Assembly: GCA_965367015.1 (NCBI GenBank)
Contig: CBDUGY010000003.1
Coordinates: 1-64,000 of the forward strand
Origin: CAXBES01 sp965367015
GTDB lineage: Bacteria; Bacteroidota; Bacteroidia; Flavobacteriales; Flavobacteriaceae
Direction: 5' to 3'
Length of the DNA: 64,000 bases
Under the pieces are notes generated by a model. That model was not told where the DNA came from, searched no databases, and saw only the letters and a program-made list of their open reading frames with translations. Both the position numbers and the translations under genes were made by a program. Each line of letters starts with the position of its first letter. The stretch's first letter is position 1. Shown in pieces: positions 43,793 through 53,693 of this stretch.

Positions 43793-45409
43793 ATGAACAC
43801 TACAAAATACATCTTCGTTACGGGCGGGGTTTCATCATCTTTAGGAAAAGGAATTATAGCAGCTTCGTTGGCTAAGTTATTGCAAGCGAGGGGCTATCGT
43901 GTTACTATTCAAAAGTTGGATCCATATATCAATGTAGATCCCGGAACTTTAAATCCCTATGAGCATGGCGAGTGTTATGTAACCGATGACGGTGCTGAAA
44001 CCGATTTGGATTTGGGTCATTACGAACGTTTCTTAAACGTAAAAACTTCGCAAGCCAACAACGTAACTACAGGTCGTATTTATCAAAGTGTGATCGAAAA
44101 AGAACGTCGAGGGGAGTTTTTGGGAAAGACAGTACAGGTAATTCCACATATCACCAATGAAATTAAGGAACGAATACAATTGCTGGGCAAAACAGGCGAT
44201 TACGATATAATAATCACCGAAATAGGTGGAACAGTTGGAGATATCGAATCTTTGCCTTATATAGAATCGGTTCGACAATTAAAGTGGGAAATGGGTGATG
44301 ATAATGCCTTGGTTATTCACTTGACACTCGTACCATACCTATCTGCCGCGGGCGAACTAAAAACAAAACCTACACAGCATTCTGTGAAAACTTTAATGGA
44401 AAGTGGAATTCGTGCCGATATTCTAGTTTGTCGCACCGAGCATGAACTATCCATCGAGTTGAGAAGGAAATTAGCATTATTCTGCAATGTAAAGCAGGAG
44501 GCCGTAATACAATCTATTGATGCTTCGACTATTTACGATGTTCCCAATATGATGCTCGAAGAAGGACTAGATACCGTCACTCTTCAAAAATTGAAATTGA
44601 AGAATGCTAAAGAGCCTGATCTCAAACTTTGGAATCAATTTCTGAAACGACATAAAAACCCAAAAAGTGAAGTTACTATCGGCCTTATAGGTAAGTATGT
44701 TGAGCTACAGGATAGTTATAAGTCTATTCTGGAATCGTTCATTCATGCAGGTGCTGCTAATGAAGTTAGAGTGAACATTGAATCTATCCACTCAGAATAT
44801 ATTAATGAAAAAAATATTGATAAAAAATTATCCGGTTTAAATGGAATTCTGGTTGCACCCGGATTTGGTGAAAGAGGAATTGAAGGAAAGGTTGCAGCTG
44901 TTAAGTATGCCCGTGAAAATAATTTGCCATACCTCGGAATTTGTCTCGGAATGCAAATGGCGGTGATAGAATTTGCCAGAAACGTATTAGGTATTAAGGA
45001 TGCCAATTCACTTGAAATGGATGCCAATACTCCGAATCCGGTGATCAATTTAATGGAAGAACAAAAAAGTATTACCAAAAAAGGTGGTACCATGCGTTTA
45101 GGTTCATGGAAATGTGAATTAAAGGAAGATAGTTTGGTTAGTAAAATTTATGGTTCGCAACTAATAAATGAGAGACACAGACACCGATATGAATATAATA
45201 ATACATATAAAACGCAACTAGAAGCTGCAGGAATGAAAGCCACAGGAATAAATCCGGAGACCGGCTTGGTAGAGATTATTGAAATTCCTTCGCATCCTTG
45301 GTTTGTTGGTGTACAATACCATCCGGAGTATAAAAGTACCGTTGCAAATCCACATCCACTTTTTGTTGCCTTTGTGAAGGCTGCGCACTTACATGCGAAA
45401 GGCAAATAA
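43793..45409 (+). CDS. pyrG: CTP synthase
   Basis: A 538-residue enzyme. The N-terminal synthetase domain (VTGGVSSSLGKGIIAASLAK, LDPYINVDPGTLNPYEHGE) and the C-terminal glutamine amidotransferase (nucleophile Cys in LGICLGMQ; HPEYKS near the end) convert UTP to CTP with ATP and glutamine in the cytoplasm. yidC follows after 155 bases; this pyrG-yidC order is common in flavobacteria. Confidence 0.98.
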   Translation: MNTTKYIFVTGGVSSSLGKGIIAASLAKLLQARGYRVTIQKLDPYINVDPGTLNPYEHGECYVTDDGAETDLDLGHYERFLNVKTSQANNVTTGRIYQSVIEKERRGEFLGKTVQVIPHITNEIKERIQLLGKTGDYDIIITEIGGTVGDIESLPYIESVRQLKWEMGDDNALVIHLTLVPYLSAAGELKTKPTQHSVKTLMESGIRADILVCRTEHELSIELRRKLALFCNVKQEAVIQSIDASTIYDVPNMMLEEGLDTVTLQKLKLKNAKEPDLKLWNQFLKRHKNPKSEVTIGLIGKYVELQDSYKSILESFIHAGAANEVRVNIESIHSEYINEKNIDKKLSGLNGILVAPGFGERGIEGKVAAVKYARENNLPYLGICLGMQMAVIEFARNVLGIKDANSLEMDANTPNPVINLMEEQKSITKKGGTMRLGSWKCELKEDSLVSKIYGSQLINERHRHRYEYNNTYKTQLEAAGMKATGINPETGLVEIIEIPSHPWFVGVQYHPEYKSTVANPHPLFVAFVKAAHLHAKGK

Positions 45410-45564
45410 CGCGACAATATGGCGTATTTGTTAATTGGGCGAGATTATTGGTAAATAGGTTTTGATAAATTAAAAAATAAACACTCGAAAAAATTCTTCG
45501 GAATTTAACGAGAAATAAGGATACAAACGATTTAATATATCCCCGAGATGTTTCGGGAACAGGC

Positions 45565-47451
45565 ATGGAAGAAAAGAAATTTGATGTAAACTCTCTAATA
45601 GGGTTCGTATTGATTGGAGGAATTTTAATTTGGATGTTATATCTGAATAAGCCTTCGGAAGAGGAAATTCAAGCAGAAAAAGCGAAAACGGAAGCAGCAA
45701 AAAGTGAGAGCGAGATTCCTCAGCAACAAGCAACTGAAGAAGTGACCTTAGCTGAGGCCACTCAAGAATTAGCGAACGCAAATCCAAGTGATTCTCTGGC
45801 ATTAGATAAACTGAGAAACCGCTTGGGCTCATTTGCCTACTCCGGAACGTTACCTTCGGCCACTGAAGCCACCACAGTAATTGAGAATAATGTATTGTCT
45901 CTTTCTGTTAGTAATAAGGGTGGATATATCACCGAAGCTCGTCTAAAAGAACACAATACCTTCGATTCTATTCCAGTGTATTTAATTAAGGATGGTAATT
46001 CAAGTCTTAATTTACAATTTTCCGCAGAAAATAGACTATTGAATACACAGGATTTGTTTTTTGAGCCCTCTCTAACTAAGAGTGGTGATAATAGTGTGTT
46101 AACCATGCGTTTAAAAACATCTGCCGATGCATATATAGAATACAGATATGAGCTTTCACCTGATGAGTATATGCTTAATTTTAGCGTAAAATCACAAGGC
46201 TTGGACGGAGTTCTGAATACTTCTCAACCCATGTATTTAGATTGGAAGTTAAAGGGATATCGTCATGCAAAAAGTATTACCTATGAAAATCGCTATTCTA
46301 GACTAACCTATGAATACGAAGATGATAAGCATTCAAAATTATCACCAACAGGGGAGGATGATGAAATTGAAAAAGATGTAAGTTGGATGAATTTTCGTCA
46401 GCATTTCTTTAGTTCAATGCTGTTAACAGATACTCCTTTTAAAGAAGTTGCCTTATCTTCTGTAGACCTTGTAGAAGATGAAGAAGTAGATACGGTTTAC
46501 ACTAAACAATACGGCGCCAAAATGCTCCTGGAACCCAAAGGTGGTGCATTAGCTTACGACATGAACATGTATTATGGTCCGACAGATTATCAAATCTTTA
46601 AAAAATACGATAGAAATCTAGATGAAGCGATGCCATTGGGATGGGGAATATTCGGGGCTATCAACAAATATTTAATTATACCGTTATTCGGTTTTTTAAG
46701 CGGATTTCTACCTGCAGGAATTGCAATTATTGTACTTACGATTTTAATCAAATTGGCTTTATCACCTGTGCAGTATAAACAATATGTGTCTCAGGCAAAA
46801 ATGAAGGTTTTAAAACCTGAACTTGATGCGATTCGCGAAAAGTACGGTGATAATAAAATGAAGATCCAGCAGGAAACGATGAAATTGCAGAATATTGCCG
46901 GCGCGAGTCCACTTAAAGGATGTCTTCCGGCACTGCTCCAAATTCCGGTGTTCTATGCTTTATTTACATTTTTTCCGACCGCTTTTGATCTCCGACAGAA
47001 GAGCTTTTTATGGGCAGACGATTTATCGAGTTATGATACTATAGCCGAACTTCCTTTTCATATTCCTTTTTATGGAGATCACGTAAGTTTATTCCCAATT
47101 TTAGCCTCAATCGCCATATTCGTATATATGATGATGACTACCGGACAAACCATGCAGGCTCAGCAACAACCGGGAATGCCTAACATGAAGTTTATCATGT
47201 ATCTGTCACCATTGTTCATGTTGGTTTTCTTCAACAATTATGCAAGTGGATTATCTCTTTATTATTTTGTTTCAAACTTGATTACCATTGGAATCATGTT
47301 AGTAATCAAGAATTTTATTCTTGATGAAGATAAAATCCATGCGAAAATTCAGATTAACAAAAAGAAGCCTAAAAAACAGAATAAATTTCAGAAGAAAATG
47401 GCCGAAATGATGGAACAGGCTGAACAACAAAAAAAGGCAGGTAAAAAATAG
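45565..47451 (+). CDS. yidC: YidC, membrane protein insertase
   Basis: A 628-residue Oxa1/YidC protein. An N-terminal membrane span (about 9-25, LIGFVLIGGILIWMLYL) and a charged spacer precede a large periplasmic beta domain (95-350). The insertase core of five spans follows (GFLSGFLPAGIAIIVLTILI; KGCLPALLQIPVFYALFTFF). The tail is strongly basic (KKKPKKQNKFQKK), as in ribosome-binding forms. It inserts and folds inner membrane proteins with or without Sec. A small CCCGA/TCGGG hairpin at 45542-45557 sits just before the start codon and may lower initiation. Confidence 0.97.
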   Translation: MEEKKFDVNSLIGFVLIGGILIWMLYLNKPSEEEIQAEKAKTEAAKSESEIPQQQATEEVTLAEATQELANANPSDSLALDKLRNRLGSFAYSGTLPSATEATTVIENNVLSLSVSNKGGYITEARLKEHNTFDSIPVYLIKDGNSSLNLQFSAENRLLNTQDLFFEPSLTKSGDNSVLTMRLKTSADAYIEYRYELSPDEYMLNFSVKSQGLDGVLNTSQPMYLDWKLKGYRHAKSITYENRYSRLTYEYEDDKHSKLSPTGEDDEIEKDVSWMNFRQHFFSSMLLTDTPFKEVALSSVDLVEDEEVDTVYTKQYGAKMLLEPKGGALAYDMNMYYGPTDYQIFKKYDRNLDEAMPLGWGIFGAINKYLIIPLFGFLSGFLPAGIAIIVLTILIKLALSPVQYKQYVSQAKMKVLKPELDAIREKYGDNKMKIQQETMKLQNIAGASPLKGCLPALLQIPVFYALFTFFPTAFDLRQKSFLWADDLSSYDTIAELPFHIPFYGDHVSLFPILASIAIFVYMMMTTGQTMQAQQQPGMPNMKFIMYLSPLFMLVFFNNYASGLSLYYFVSNLITIGIMLVIKNFILDEDKIHAKIQINKKKPKKQNKFQKKMAEMMEQAEQQKKAGKK

Positions 47452-47547
47452 CTAGTGAAATAAATGTAATTGGCATCTTTTTTGAATTCTGGGGACTCAA
47501 TACAATGCATATTATTTCGTTTATCATATATAAACAACCTCACGCTT

Positions 47548-48246
47548 ATGAAATTTATTTTTTTATTTTTCTTCGGAATAATAGTAAACATAGCCCCGTC
47601 TCTTGCTCAGTCTGAAGTTAATCAAATGGACGCCCAAGGTAAGCGTCATGGTGCATGGAAAAAAACATTTCCCGGAACAAAGCAGCTGAGGTATGAAGGT
47701 ACATTCGAACACGGCAAAGAAATAGGTACTTTTAAGTTCTACTGCGAAGATTGTAAGGATCAGCCTTCCGTAATCAAAGAATTTAATAAAAAGGATAATA
47801 CTTCTGTAGTACGTTATTTCACGCTAAAGGGAAAGCTGGTTAGTGAAGGAAAAATGGATGGAAAGAAACGCATTGGCGAATGGGTTTATTTTCAGAAGAA
47901 ATCCAACAATATCATGACCAAAGAATTTTATGTAGACGGCGTGCTTGACGGCGTGAAAATCACCTATTACCCTGAAGGCACAATTGCAGAAGAAGTTACA
48001 TACTTAAAAGGTGTGATCGAGGGTGTAAGTAAATACTACTCCCCCAAAGGAATTTTATTGAGAAAACTCAATTACCGCGATGGATTGTTGCAAGGCCCGG
48101 CCATCTATTACGACGGACATGGAAACGTAAGTATTGAAGGTCAATACAAACAAGACAAAAAAGATGGCCTTTGGAAATATTATAAAGACGGAAAAGTTGA
48201 GCTGGAAGAAGTTTACCCCAAACCTTTGGAAAAAGTACAGAATTAA
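47548..48246 (+). CDS. Exported MORN/YwqK-like repeat protein
   Basis: A 232-residue protein from the ATG at 47548; upstream residues in the same frame precede a clear signal peptide (MKFIFLFFFGIIVNIAPSLA) and are not used. The rest consists of repeated beta-hairpins of the type GxxxGxWxYY (KRHGAWKK, KRIGEWVYF, YYPEGTIAEE, YYDGHGNVSIEGQY, KKDGLWKYYKDG), as in MORN and YwqK-family proteins. They are thought to bind membranes or proteins; no specific role is known. A terminator follows. Confidence 0.8.
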   Translation: MKFIFLFFFGIIVNIAPSLAQSEVNQMDAQGKRHGAWKKTFPGTKQLRYEGTFEHGKEIGTFKFYCEDCKDQPSVIKEFNKKDNTSVVRYFTLKGKLVSEGKMDGKKRIGEWVYFQKKSNNIMTKEFYVDGVLDGVKITYYPEGTIAEEVTYLKGVIEGVSKYYSPKGILLRKLNYRDGLLQGPAIYYDGHGNVSIEGQYKQDKKDGLWKYYKDGKVELEEVYPKPLEKVQN

Positions 48247-48275
48247 TAGAATCTTTAAGTAAACGCCTCGAAATT

Positions 48276-48309
48276 CCAAAGTCTTTAAAACAGATTTTGG
48301 ATTTTTTTT
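48276..48309 (+). terminator. Rho-independent terminator before mnmA
   Basis: CCAAAGTCT (48276-48284) and AGATTTTGG (48292-48300) form a 9-base stem with one G-T pair, followed by ATTTTTTTT. Confidence 0.75.
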
Positions 48310-48327
48310 CTTAGGACTATTTTGTTG

Positions 48328-48335
48328 TAATTTTG
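48328..48335 (+). promoter_or_regulatory. Bacteroidota-type -7 element (TAATTTTG) of mnmA
   Basis: This exact TAnnTTTG match ends ten bases before the ATG at 48346, so the mRNA leader should be only a few bases long. Confidence 0.55.
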
Positions 48336-48345
48336 CATCAATATT

Positions 48346-49539
48346 ATGAAAAAACAAAGAGTTGTAGTCGGATTGAGTGGTGGTGTAGATTCCAGCGTTG
48401 CAGCCTACCTTTTGAAGGAACAGGGCTATGATGTTATTGGCTTATTTATGAAAAATTGGCACGACGATACTGTTACCATTTCTAATGAATGTCCATGGCT
48501 CGAAGATAGTAATGACGCTATGTTAGTGGCCGATAAATTGGGTATTCCGTTTCAAACCGTAGACTTAAGTGTACAGTACAAAGAACGCATTGTAGATTAT
48601 ATGTTCCATGAATACAAAATGGGAAGAACCCCGAACCCCGATGTACTTTGTAATCGTGAGATAAAGTTCGATGTGTTTATGAAAATCGCGCTCGAACTTG
48701 GTGCAGATTATGTCGCTACAGGTCATTATTGCAGGAAAGGTATAATCAATACGGAAGGTAATGAGCTCTATCAGCTGCTTTCAGGAAAAGACCCTAATAA
48801 AGATCAATCATACTTTTTATGTCAGTTATCTCAGGCACAATTGGCTAAAACGCTATTTCCTATTGGAGAATTACTAAAACCTGAAGTTCGGAAAATAGCG
48901 TCAGAACAAGGTTTAATTACTGCTGAAAAGCGAGACTCACAGGGTTTGTGTTTTATTGGTAAGGTGAGACTACCGGAATTCCTACAGCAACAACTGGCTC
49001 CTAAAGAAGGTGTGATCGTTGAAGTACCTTCAAATTTTTCAGGATATAAGGAAAAACAACCTCAATTTCACTCGGAAGAGGAGAAACTGAAATTCCTTTC
49101 AGCTAAAAGGAACTATACCGTTTCCGATGGAAAAAAGGTAGGACGGCATGATGGCGCTCATTACTTTACAAAGGGACAGCGCAAAGGACTGGCGGTTGGA
49201 GGAACTCCCGAACCATTATTTGTAATCGATACTAACGTATCGGAAAATATTATTTACGCCGGACAGGGAAAAGATCATCCCGGCTTGTATCGCAGAGGCT
49301 TATTTGTGAAAGCAAATGAAATCCATTGGATACGAGAAGATATGGAGATCACGGTAGATGAAACCATGGAAGTTATGGCACGAATTCGCTACCGACAACC
49401 CCTGCAAAAAGCGATGCTTCATCGAAGCCTTTCGGGACTTTATGTTATATTTGATGAACCACAATCGGCGATTACCGAAGGGCAATTTGTTGCCTGGTAT
49501 TTAGGAGAAGAATTGGTGGGTAGTGGTGTAATTTCTTAA
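48346..49539 (+). CDS. mnmA: MnmA, tRNA-specific 2-thiouridylase
   Basis: A 397-residue enzyme. The PP-loop SGGVDSSVAAYLL opens the adenylating domain. The catalytic cysteines lie in NPDVLCNREIKF and GLCFIGK. The central and C-terminal beta domains bind tRNA. It thiolates U34 of tRNA-Lys, -Glu and -Gln using sulfur relayed from IscS. The subtilase gene follows ten bases after its stop. Confidence 0.97.
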   Translation: MKKQRVVVGLSGGVDSSVAAYLLKEQGYDVIGLFMKNWHDDTVTISNECPWLEDSNDAMLVADKLGIPFQTVDLSVQYKERIVDYMFHEYKMGRTPNPDVLCNREIKFDVFMKIALELGADYVATGHYCRKGIINTEGNELYQLLSGKDPNKDQSYFLCQLSQAQLAKTLFPIGELLKPEVRKIASEQGLITAEKRDSQGLCFIGKVRLPEFLQQQLAPKEGVIVEVPSNFSGYKEKQPQFHSEEEKLKFLSAKRNYTVSDGKKVGRHDGAHYFTKGQRKGLAVGGTPEPLFVIDTNVSENIIYAGQGKDHPGLYRRGLFVKANEIHWIREDMEITVDETMEVMARIRYRQPLQKAMLHRSLSGLYVIFDEPQSAITEGQFVAWYLGEELVGSGVIS

Positions 49540-49549
49540 AAAAATTAAT

Positions 49550-51166
49550 ATGAAAAAAATAGTACTTTTCGCCTTTTTATTAGCGGGCACTTCTTTATAT
49601 GCTCAACAAGATGCCCTTGTATTTTTGCTGGATAAGGAAAATGTCGCGGCATCAATTTCAAATCCGATAAGTATTCTTACTCAAGAGGCAATCAACCGAA
49701 AAGCATTACATGGAACAACTATCGATGAGAGGGATGTTCCTGTTAACGAGAATTATATTTCACAACTAAAAAATGTTTCGGGAATTACTGTTCACGCTAA
49801 ATCGAAGTGGATGAATAGCGTTTATGTTCGCGGTACGCAAACCAATATTGAGAATTTAGTGAATCTTCCCTATGTTACGGAAGTTGAGTTTATGGATAAA
49901 AGCTTGAATTTTGCTCCTACATCTCAAAATACACCCAATAAATTTCAAATAGAAGACCAGCAAAGCAGAGTTATTTACGATTATGGCGCTGCTACAAATC
50001 AGACCGAAATGCTTGCAGTAGATTTTTTACATGAAGCCGATTTTACAGGTGATGGTATGATCGTAGCTGTTATGGATAGTGGTTTTCCTAACGTTAGTAC
50101 CAATCCGGCTTTTTCAGAAATTATTTCTGAAGGTAGATTATTAGGAACTTACGATTTTGCTGAAAGACAAGTGAACGTTGATGGAACGGGCTCGCACGGC
50201 GCTAAAACATTTAGCGATATAGGTGCAATTATTCAGAACCAATTTGTAGGCACTGCGCCTGAAGCGTCATTTTATCTTTTTAGAACCGAGTACGCACCAA
50301 CGGAAAATCCGGTGGAAGAAGCCTGGTGGGTAGAAGCGTTAGAGCGAGCAGATAGTTTAGGGGTAGATGTTGTAAATACTTCTCTGGGTTATCAGGATTA
50401 CGACAACCCAAACTACGACCACAGTTACACCGATCTTGACGGACAAACTACTATTGGAGCCCGGGGAGCAAATCATGCTTTCGACAAGGGTATGATATTG
50501 GTTACTTCGGCTGGAAATGACGGTGGCGGTTTTACCTACGTTGGCACCCCTGGAGATTCTCCCGGGATGTTAACCGTTGGTGCCGTAGATTCGGGAGGAA
50601 ATTACGCTTCATTTAGTTCTATCGGGCCAACTGTAGATGGGAGAATTAAACCCGATGTGATGGCGCAAGGGCGAGATGCGGCAGTGGTCGATCAAGATGG
50701 AAATGTTGTATTTAATAATGGAACTTCTTTCAGCTCACCAATTATGGCTGGTGCGATCGCGTCTTTGTGGCAAGCACGCCCTCATACACCAAATGGTCAA
50801 CTCATGCAAATTGTGAGAGAATCGGCGCATTTATTTAATAATCCTACAGATGAAATGGGTTACGGAATTCCAAATTTTGAAGATGCGTATAACGCTTTAG
50901 TGCTTTTAGCCATTGAAGACCAAATTCTCGCAGAGCAATTCGCGATTTATCCAAATCCTGTAAAAACAGATATGAATATTTCTTTTCCTCAGGGAGTGGA
51001 GAGAGCGAAGCTTATAATTTATAATGTTTTAGGATCTAAGGTTTATGATACAGACGTTGAAGCTACAAATTCAAAAGTAGACCTTTCTCATCTGGTTAGC
51101 GGAATGTATATTGCGCAAATTTCTTCGAATAATAAGACAAATAGTTTTAAACTTATCAAAAAATAG
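49550..51166 (+). CDS. Subtilisin-family (S8) serine protease with T9SS sorting domain
   Basis: A 538-residue secreted protease. A signal peptide (1-18) and propeptide-like region (about 20-120) precede the subtilase domain. The catalytic triad is Asp176 in VMDSGFP, His216 in GSHGAKT and Ser393 in GTSFSSP, with the oxyanion Asn in TSAGNDGG. The last 75 residues are a T9SS type A sorting domain (AIYPNPVKTDMNISF ... SFKLIKK), so it is exported to the cell surface or medium. It is probably co-transcribed with mnmA upstream, and the next gene overlaps by one base. Confidence 0.93.
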   Translation: MKKIVLFAFLLAGTSLYAQQDALVFLLDKENVAASISNPISILTQEAINRKALHGTTIDERDVPVNENYISQLKNVSGITVHAKSKWMNSVYVRGTQTNIENLVNLPYVTEVEFMDKSLNFAPTSQNTPNKFQIEDQQSRVIYDYGAATNQTEMLAVDFLHEADFTGDGMIVAVMDSGFPNVSTNPAFSEIISEGRLLGTYDFAERQVNVDGTGSHGAKTFSDIGAIIQNQFVGTAPEASFYLFRTEYAPTENPVEEAWWVEALERADSLGVDVVNTSLGYQDYDNPNYDHSYTDLDGQTTIGARGANHAFDKGMILVTSAGNDGGGFTYVGTPGDSPGMLTVGAVDSGGNYASFSSIGPTVDGRIKPDVMAQGRDAAVVDQDGNVVFNNGTSFSSPIMAGAIASLWQARPHTPNGQLMQIVRESAHLFNNPTDEMGYGIPNFEDAYNALVLLAIEDQILAEQFAIYPNPVKTDMNISFPQGVERAKLIIYNVLGSKVYDTDVEATNSKVDLSHLVSGMYIAQISSNNKTNSFKLIKK

Positions 51167-52107
51167 TGAAGAATCGAATTACTGAACTTTTCAATATTGA
51201 ATATCCAATTATTCAGGCAGGAATGATCTGGAATAGTGGATGGCGACTGGCAAGTGCCGTTTGCAATTCGGGTGGTTTGGGACTGTTGGGAGCAGGTTCA
51301 ATGTATCCCGAAGTGCTTAGAGAACACATCATTAAATGTCAAAATGCGACAGATAAACCCTTTGGTGTGAATGTCCCGATGCTATATCCCAATATAGAAG
51401 AAATCATTGAAATAATTATTTCAGAAGGGGTTAAAATCGTGTTCACTTCCGCCGGAAATCCGAAAACACATACTGCACGCTTAAAAGAACATGGTATTAC
51501 CGTGGTTCATGTAGTAAGTAGTGTAAAATTTGCGCTAAAAGCGCAGGAAGCTGGTGTAGACGCAATTGTGGCCGAAGGGTTTGAAGCCGGGGGTCACAAC
51601 GGCCGAGAAGAGACGACTACCTTTACTTTAATACCTATGGTAAAAGAAGCATTAGCTATTCCTTTAATCGCAGCCGGTGGGATCGCGAATGGGCGTGGTA
51701 TGTTAGCTGCAATGGTTTTAGGCGCCGATGGTGTTCAAGTGGGAAGCCGATTTGTCGCTTCTGAGGAGTCATCTTCACACCGGGCGTTCAAGCAGATGGT
51801 GGTTGATGCAAAGGAAGGCGATACCCTACTTACATTAAAAGAGCTGGCACCGGTGAGAATGTTAAAGAACAAATTCTTTGATGAGGTAATGCAACTTTAT
51901 AAAACGAATCCATCGAAAGAACAACTCATTGAGTTACTAGGACGTGCCAGAGCGAAAAGAGGTATGTTTGAGGGGGATCTCGAAAATGGTGAACTGGAAA
52001 TTGGTCAGATAGCAGGTTTAATCCATGATATTAAACCGGCTGCAACCATTATTGCTGAAATGGTTTCAGAATTTGATAGGGCTAAAAAGGAAACACTAAA
52101 TCTTTAA
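51166..52107 (+). CDS. Nitronate monooxygenase/FabK-like flavoprotein
   Basis: A 313-residue TIM-barrel FMN protein with GTG start overlapping the subtilase stop by one base. Key features: PIIQAGMIWNSGWRLASAV, FGVNVPMLYP, AEGFEAGGHNG (flavin-binding His region), PLIAAGGIANGRGM and GADGVQVGSRFVASEES. This family includes nitronate monooxygenases and FabK enoyl-ACP reductases. The AGGHxG motif is shared, so which reaction applies cannot be settled from the sequence. Confidence 0.85.
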   Translation: MKNRITELFNIEYPIIQAGMIWNSGWRLASAVCNSGGLGLLGAGSMYPEVLREHIIKCQNATDKPFGVNVPMLYPNIEEIIEIIISEGVKIVFTSAGNPKTHTARLKEHGITVVHVVSSVKFALKAQEAGVDAIVAEGFEAGGHNGREETTTFTLIPMVKEALAIPLIAAGGIANGRGMLAAMVLGADGVQVGSRFVASEESSSHRAFKQMVVDAKEGDTLLTLKELAPVRMLKNKFFDEVMQLYKTNPSKEQLIELLGRARAKRGMFEGDLENGELEIGQIAGLIHDIKPAATIIAEMVSEFDRAKKETLNL

Positions 52108-52108
52108 A

Positions 52109-52759
52109 CTATTCTGCAATCTGGAATTTCTTATATCCGCTACCGTCAAAATGATAAATGTATTTTGAGTTTGCATAAAACGTATAGATGATCCCGTCGC
52201 TTTTTATAATTTTTTCCTTCTCAGTATTTTTTTCAAAATAGATTCCCGGAGGTGTGATTGATATTCCCCGCGCCAAACAACATTCACTAATCTTTTCTTC
52301 TTCATTTAGTATGAACCTATCGAAGCCTTCTTCCGTTTGGTGGAAGCTCATTAGGTACACTTTAGATTCGTTATCCTGCATAAAGGCAGCGCGATCGGTA
52401 AATCCATCATGATTAAAATCACCTTCAATAAATACATTTTTATCATATGATATTTTTTCTTCGATGCCTTCAGTATTATTAATGTCTACAACAAATTCAG
52501 GCTGCAGCCATAGTGCTTCAGGTAGAACTTTAAAGCTCTTCATCTCTGAATTCAAATATTTTGTAAACTTGTCATTTTGCCCATCAATAGATTCTTGGTT
52601 ATTTTCTTCGAAATTTTGCATCGATTTGTTTTTACGCACTTTCTTTTCCACTTTTTCCGAAGATTCTTCTAAAGTATCGCTGTTCTTCTCTTCATTTTTG
52701 CAGGAATATAAGAGGACTATTGTGAATAGTATAGTCAAAGTTCTTAGGAGTAGTTTCAT
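52109..52759 (-). CDS. Putative lipoprotein, function unknown
   Basis: A 216-residue lipoprotein with attachment Cys20 (LLYSC) followed by an acidic, Lys-rich low-complexity stretch (about 22-65). The remaining globular part contains GDFNHDGFTDRAAFMQD, which resembles the FG-GAP/calcium-binding turn seen in integrin-like repeats. It is convergent with the flavoprotein gene with a 1-base gap. No family recognised. Confidence 0.68.
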   Translation of the reverse strand: MKLLLRTLTILFTIVLLYSCKNEEKNSDTLEESSEKVEKKVRKNKSMQNFEENNQESIDGQNDKFTKYLNSEMKSFKVLPEALWLQPEFVVDINNTEGIEEKISYDKNVFIEGDFNHDGFTDRAAFMQDNESKVYLMSFHQTEEGFDRFILNEEEKISECCLARGISITPPGIYFEKNTEKEKIIKSDGIIYTFYANSKYIYHFDGSGYKKFQIAE

Positions 52760-52876
52760 AGTTAATTTTCTTGAAATGGTTAATGCTTATTAAAGATACA
52801 ATTTAAACAATAGGAATTATAGCCGAAAATCTTAACATTTGTTAAAACAGCGCTAACGAAGTTATAATTATTTCTA

Positions 52877-53680
52877 CTATTTGGTTTTTAATTTTTCTGC
52901 TATAATAAAGATATAATCTCCATTCTGGTCGTCATATGAAGAAATAAGATCGTCAATGGTGTTAGTATCAATTGCTTGTCTCAATTTTTTCAGACCAGTC
53001 TTAACTTCGTGCTGGTTTGCAACCGCGGCAAATGAGGAGATACCTGCTCGAATTTCAGGTCTGAAGTAAATTTCGGGATTATTCTTACCGCATTGAAGAA
53101 AAAGGTCTTGAAGATCGTCTTTCATAAAGTATTCTTCAGTGTTCGTTATTTTTAAATTTGCGGAAATCAGTGCTTTGTCAATTCGATTCATCGAAGGCAT
53201 TAATTTCATAGAATTTTGCATCATCAAAGGAAAAAAATTATTCAGCCAGTATGCTTCCATTTGATTTGGTGTTGAATGGAATATTACCAATCGGCCTCCC
53301 GATTTCAGGATTCTGCCAATTTCTTTAAATCCTTTCTCCAGGTTTTGCCAATGGTGAATGGTGAGAAAGGCAATAACTCCATCAATACTTGCATTGGGCA
53401 AATTTATGCTTTCAGCAACTCCAATACTGTAATTGATATGCTGATTTGTGAATCTGGCTTTCTCAAGCATTTCAATGGATGGATCGATTCCTGAAATCTC
53501 GATTCCCAGTTCATGTAATTTACTTGTGTAGTTTCCGCTTCCGCAGCCAATATCCAAATATCTTCCTTCTTTAGAAGGGTTGAGATGTTTATAAAGACGT
53601 TTCAATAAATATGGGTCGGCGCTACGGGTTTGGTTATAGGTTTTTCCAATGGTATCGTATTTTGCCTTTAATCGAGTCAT
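52877..53680 (-). CDS. Class I SAM-dependent methyltransferase
   Basis: A 267-residue methyltransferase of the UbiE/type 11 kind. The AdoMet-binding motif I is YLDIGCGSGNYTSKL, with ISGIDPSIEMLEKA as motif II and LPNASIDGVIAFLTIHHW as motif III. The substrate is unknown. It is the last gene of a three-gene minus-strand run with short spacing (13 and 4 bases) behind the two genes at 53694-54723. Confidence 0.88.
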   Translation of the reverse strand: MTRLKAKYDTIGKTYNQTRSADPYLLKRLYKHLNPSKEGRYLDIGCGSGNYTSKLHELGIEISGIDPSIEMLEKARFTNQHINYSIGVAESINLPNASIDGVIAFLTIHHWQNLEKGFKEIGRILKSGGRLVIFHSTPNQMEAYWLNNFFPLMMQNSMKLMPSMNRIDKALISANLKITNTEEYFMKDDLQDLFLQCGKNNPEIYFRPEIRAGISSFAAVANQHEVKTGLKKLRQAIDTNTIDDLISSYDDQNGDYIFIIAEKLKTK

Positions 53681-53693
53681 TTTTTAGCAATGC